A stretch of 26,765 bases of DNA, taken from positions 1 to 26,765 of the forward strand of contig DGOS01000016.1 in NCBI GenBank assembly GCA_002390155.1. Direction: 5' to 3'. Positions 25,190-26,765 of the stretch are shown here, piece after piece (the stretch's first letter is position 1; every line of letters begins with the position of its first letter). A program made the translations under genes and the position numbers. The stretch comes from Hyphomicrobiaceae bacterium UBA4460 (GTDB lineage Bacteria > Pseudomonadota > Alphaproteobacteria > Rhizobiales > Methyloligellaceae). The notes beneath the pieces are model-generated. The model saw only the letters and a list, made by a program, of their open reading frames with translations. It searched no databases and was not told the origin of the DNA.

Positions 25190-25402
25190 ATGACATTCTT
25201 CGTGAACCCCAACACTGGCAACCACAGCAATGATGGCCGTAGCGAGAAGACGGCTTTCAGGAACCTGTCCCACGCTCTCGATGCCGCCGCCGCAGGTGAC
25301 AAGATCCTGGTGACGCCTGCGACCTATGACGAGGATCTGCCCAAGCTCATTGCGCGTGCAAAGGCAGCTGGCATCACGGTCGCAGTGCTGGGCGGGCACT
25401 AG
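25190..25402 (+). CDS. Small protein with a DUF1565-like module (70 aa)
   Basis: The protein begins MTFFVNPNTGNHSNDGRSEKT, then AFRNLSHALDAAAAGDKILVTPATYDE. This closely follows the N-terminal cap of DUF1565 and other right-handed beta-helix (pectin-lyase-like) proteins, in which the pattern VNxxTGNDSNDGLSPxTAFRTLxxAL...GDTIxVAPGTY leads into a long helix. Here it stops after 70 residues with LIARAKAAGITVAVLGGH, so no beta-helix follows. The ATG at 25190 has GGAGG nine bases upstream; an earlier in-frame ATG at 25154 lacks one. No signal peptide is seen. It could be a free-standing module or the remnant of a longer gene. Function is unknown. Confidence 0.72.
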   Translation: MTFFVNPNTGNHSNDGRSEKTAFRNLSHALDAAAAGDKILVTPATYDEDLPKLIARAKAAGITVAVLGGH

Positions 25403-25412
25403 CTCCGGCGCC

Positions 25413-25442
25413 TTGACAGGCAAACCTACTAGTAGGTAGGGT
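25413..25442 (+). promoter_or_regulatory. Possible promoter of the quinoprotein-relay genes
   Basis: TTGACA (25413-25418) is a perfect -35. A -10 is not clear; TAGGGT (25437-25442) sits 18 bases downstream. Transcription from here would begin only a few bases before the ATG at 25453, giving a very short leader, which fits the lack of a good Shine-Dalgarno. Confidence 0.45.
25424..25437. promoter_or_regulatory. Perfect 14-base palindrome, likely repressor operator
   Basis: ACCTACTAGTAGGT is its own reverse complement over all 14 bases. It lies between the -35 and the place of the -10, where a bound dimer would block RNA polymerase. Symmetry and size fit a TetR-type or similar regulator, but no regulator gene is in the window and the protein cannot be named. 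Confidence 0.6.
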
Positions 25443-25452
25443 CAACGTCATA

Positions 25453-26442
25453 ATGCCAAAGACTGAAGAAACAAAGCAGGCCGCTTGCGGATGCGGGGCG
25501 TATCCCTTGTCCCGCCGCAACCTCTTTGGCGCGGCGTTGGCGCTCGCGGCCGCCCCGCTTCTGCGCTACGACCCTGCGCAGGCTGCCTCTGTCGATCCAA
25601 GCGAAGTGGCGCCGGGCATCTTCGTCCACCAGGGCCGCTACGAGGTGCAGTCGCCGGACAATCGGGGCGACATTGCCAATGCCAGTTTTGTTGTCGGCAG
25701 CGACGGCGTCGCCGTGATCGATACGTCCGGCAGCGCCAAGATGGGCGCGGAGCTGCGCGAGGCCATCCGCGCCGTCACCGACAAGCCGATCAAATACGTG
25801 ATCAACACGCATATGCATCCCGACCATGTGTTGGGCAACGCCGCCTTCAGCCAAGACGAGCCTGAGTTCGTCGGTCACTACAAGCTCGCGCGTGCGCTCG
25901 GCACCCGCAAAGAGAGCTACCTGGCAGCGAACGAACAGATGCTTGGGCCGGAGGCCTTCGAAGGCAGCGAGATCATCCTGCCGACACGTCTCATCAAGGA
26001 GCCGACCACGCTCGATCTCGGCGACCGGGAACTGCTGCTCGAGCCGCAAGCCACGGCGCACACCGACAACGACTTGATTGTCACCGACACCAAGACCGAT
26101 ACGCTGTTTCTCGGCGATCTGCTGTTCTCCGTGCACGTGCCGACGATTGACGGCTCCATCAAGGGCTGGCTGGCCTTGCTCGACGAGATCGGCAAGCGCA
26201 ACGCCGCACGCGTCGTGCCGGGCCACGGCCCCAAGACCATGGAGCTGCCGCAAGCGCTCGTACCCGAGCAGCGCTACCTCACGGCGATCGCAGACGACGT
26301 GCGCCGTCAGATTGCGGAAGGGAAGACCCTATCGGAGGCCACCAAGACCGCCGGGTTCTCCGAGAAGGACGCCTGGAAGCTGTTCGGGCAATACCATGTG
26401 CGCAACGTCACTGCGGCGTTCGCAGAACTTGAATGGGACTAG
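25453..26442 (+). CDS. Quinoprotein relay system zinc metallohydrolase (SoxH-like MBL fold)
   Basis: A 329-residue metallo-beta-lactamase-fold protein. SRRNLFGAALALAAAPLL (20-37) is a twin-arginine signal, so it is probably exported folded. Zinc ligands are visible: THMHPDH (H120, H122, D124, H125), TAHTDND (H203), LGDLLF (D222) and PGHGP (H258). The C-terminal part (LSEATKTAGFSEKDAWKLFGQYHVRNVTAAFAELE) matches SoxH-like proteins linked to PQQ dehydrogenases. The gene is followed after 37 bases by a SoxYZ-like carrier, the usual partner. The substrate is not established; a carrier-bound thioester or persulfide has been thought plausible. The ATG at 25453 has only a weak AGGG upstream. Confidence 0.87.
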   Translation: MPKTEETKQAACGCGAYPLSRRNLFGAALALAAAPLLRYDPAQAASVDPSEVAPGIFVHQGRYEVQSPDNRGDIANASFVVGSDGVAVIDTSGSAKMGAELREAIRAVTDKPIKYVINTHMHPDHVLGNAAFSQDEPEFVGHYKLARALGTRKESYLAANEQMLGPEAFEGSEIILPTRLIKEPTTLDLGDRELLLEPQATAHTDNDLIVTDTKTDTLFLGDLLFSVHVPTIDGSIKGWLALLDEIGKRNAARVVPGHGPKTMELPQALVPEQRYLTAIADDVRRQIAEGKTLSEATKTAGFSEKDAWKLFGQYHVRNVTAAFAELEWD

Positions 26443-26479
26443 CGACAACGTCCCGCCCCATCGAAGGAGCACGAGACTC

Positions 26480-26765
26480 ATGTGCAATGGACTGAAAGGT
26501 CTGACCCGAAGTTTCGCCGTCGTGGTGCTGGCTGCCGGCGTGGCAATCGCGTCGACGCCGCCGCTGCAGGCCGAAGAGAACATGTGGCCGACGCTCAAGA
26601 CCGAAGCCTTCGGCGACCGTCCCATCCAAGAAGAGGACGGCATGGTCGTTCTCGAAACGCCGCAGAAGGTCGAGGACGCCGCGCTCGTGCCCTTGACCGT
26701 GCGCGTGCCTCCGCACGTAACCGGCAAGCTCAAATCGCTGACGCTGTTCATCGACAACAACCCGG
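26480..26765 (+). CDS. Quinoprotein dehydrogenase-associated SoxYZ-like carrier, N-terminal part
   Basis: The first 95 codons of a gene cut by the right edge. MCNGLKGLTRSFAVVVLAAG into VAIASTPPLQA is a Sec signal ending near residue 31. The mature part, MWPTLKTEAFGDRPIQEEDGMVVLE then PQKVEDAALVPLTVRVP, matches the SoxY-like half of the fused SoxYZ carriers found beside PQQ-dependent dehydrogenases. In SoxY, substrates ride on a C-terminal cysteine arm; that part of this protein is outside the window. AAGGAG lies about ten bases before the ATG at 26480. It is probably cotranscribed with the metallohydrolase. Confidence 0.85.
   Translation, partial: MCNGLKGLTRSFAVVVLAAGVAIASTPPLQAEENMWPTLKTEAFGDRPIQEEDGMVVLETPQKVEDAALVPLTVRVPPHVTGKLKSLTLFIDNNP

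Overview
The window looks like chromosomal DNA from a GC-rich alphaproteobacterium, probably of the order Hyphomicrobiales (Rhizobiales). The grounds are the lptC-lptA-lptB-rpoN-ptsN block, the infC-rpmI-rplT-pheS-pheT block, the Hsp20/DUF1150 pair and a glutathione transferase-queG-SDR run beside uppP. At the right edge a Tat-signal metallo-beta-lactamase protein is followed by a SoxYZ-like carrier. These 'quinoprotein relay' genes usually accompany PQQ-dependent alcohol dehydrogenases, so a methylotrophic or alcohol-oxidising lifestyle is likely; that is an inference, and no dehydrogenase lies in the window.

Layout, left to right. The first 80 bases are the start of lepA on the minus strand. 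A 69-residue exported protein with a clear terminator and a minus-strand msrA follow. Next is a two-gene plus-strand unit: a cysteine-rich GMC oxidoreductase overlapping a CapA-like metallophosphatase. It converges on the minus-strand infC-rpmI-rplT-pheS-pheT translation operon. Upstream of that lie a minus-strand sulfotransferase and a GT4 glycosyltransferase, divergent from an ABHD10-like hydrolase. The hydrolase converges on the minus-strand GST-queG-SDR operon, which diverges from uppP. A complex I NDUFA9-type protein (minus) then diverges from tRNA-Leu(CAG) and a short ribonuclease D.

The lipopolysaccharide export genes lptC, lptA and lptB come next, followed by rpoN. A 462-base gap then precedes ptsN; the hpf gene usual at this place in rhizobia is not visible. 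An AmpH-like penicillin-recognising protein converges on ptsN. Beyond it are DUF1150, hsp20, a tiny DUF1565-type protein and the quinoprotein-relay pair, whose promoter region carries a perfect 14-base palindrome.

Most genes are housekeeping. The points most worth checking are: an apparent ATC start codon for infC; the hairpin leaders of infC and rpmI; the gene-free, structured rpoN-ptsN gap; the palindromic operator in front of the quinoprotein-relay genes; the orphan DUF1565 module; and two convergent gene pairs that end on one shared CTAG. I saw no insertion sequence, CRISPR array, rRNA or phage gene.
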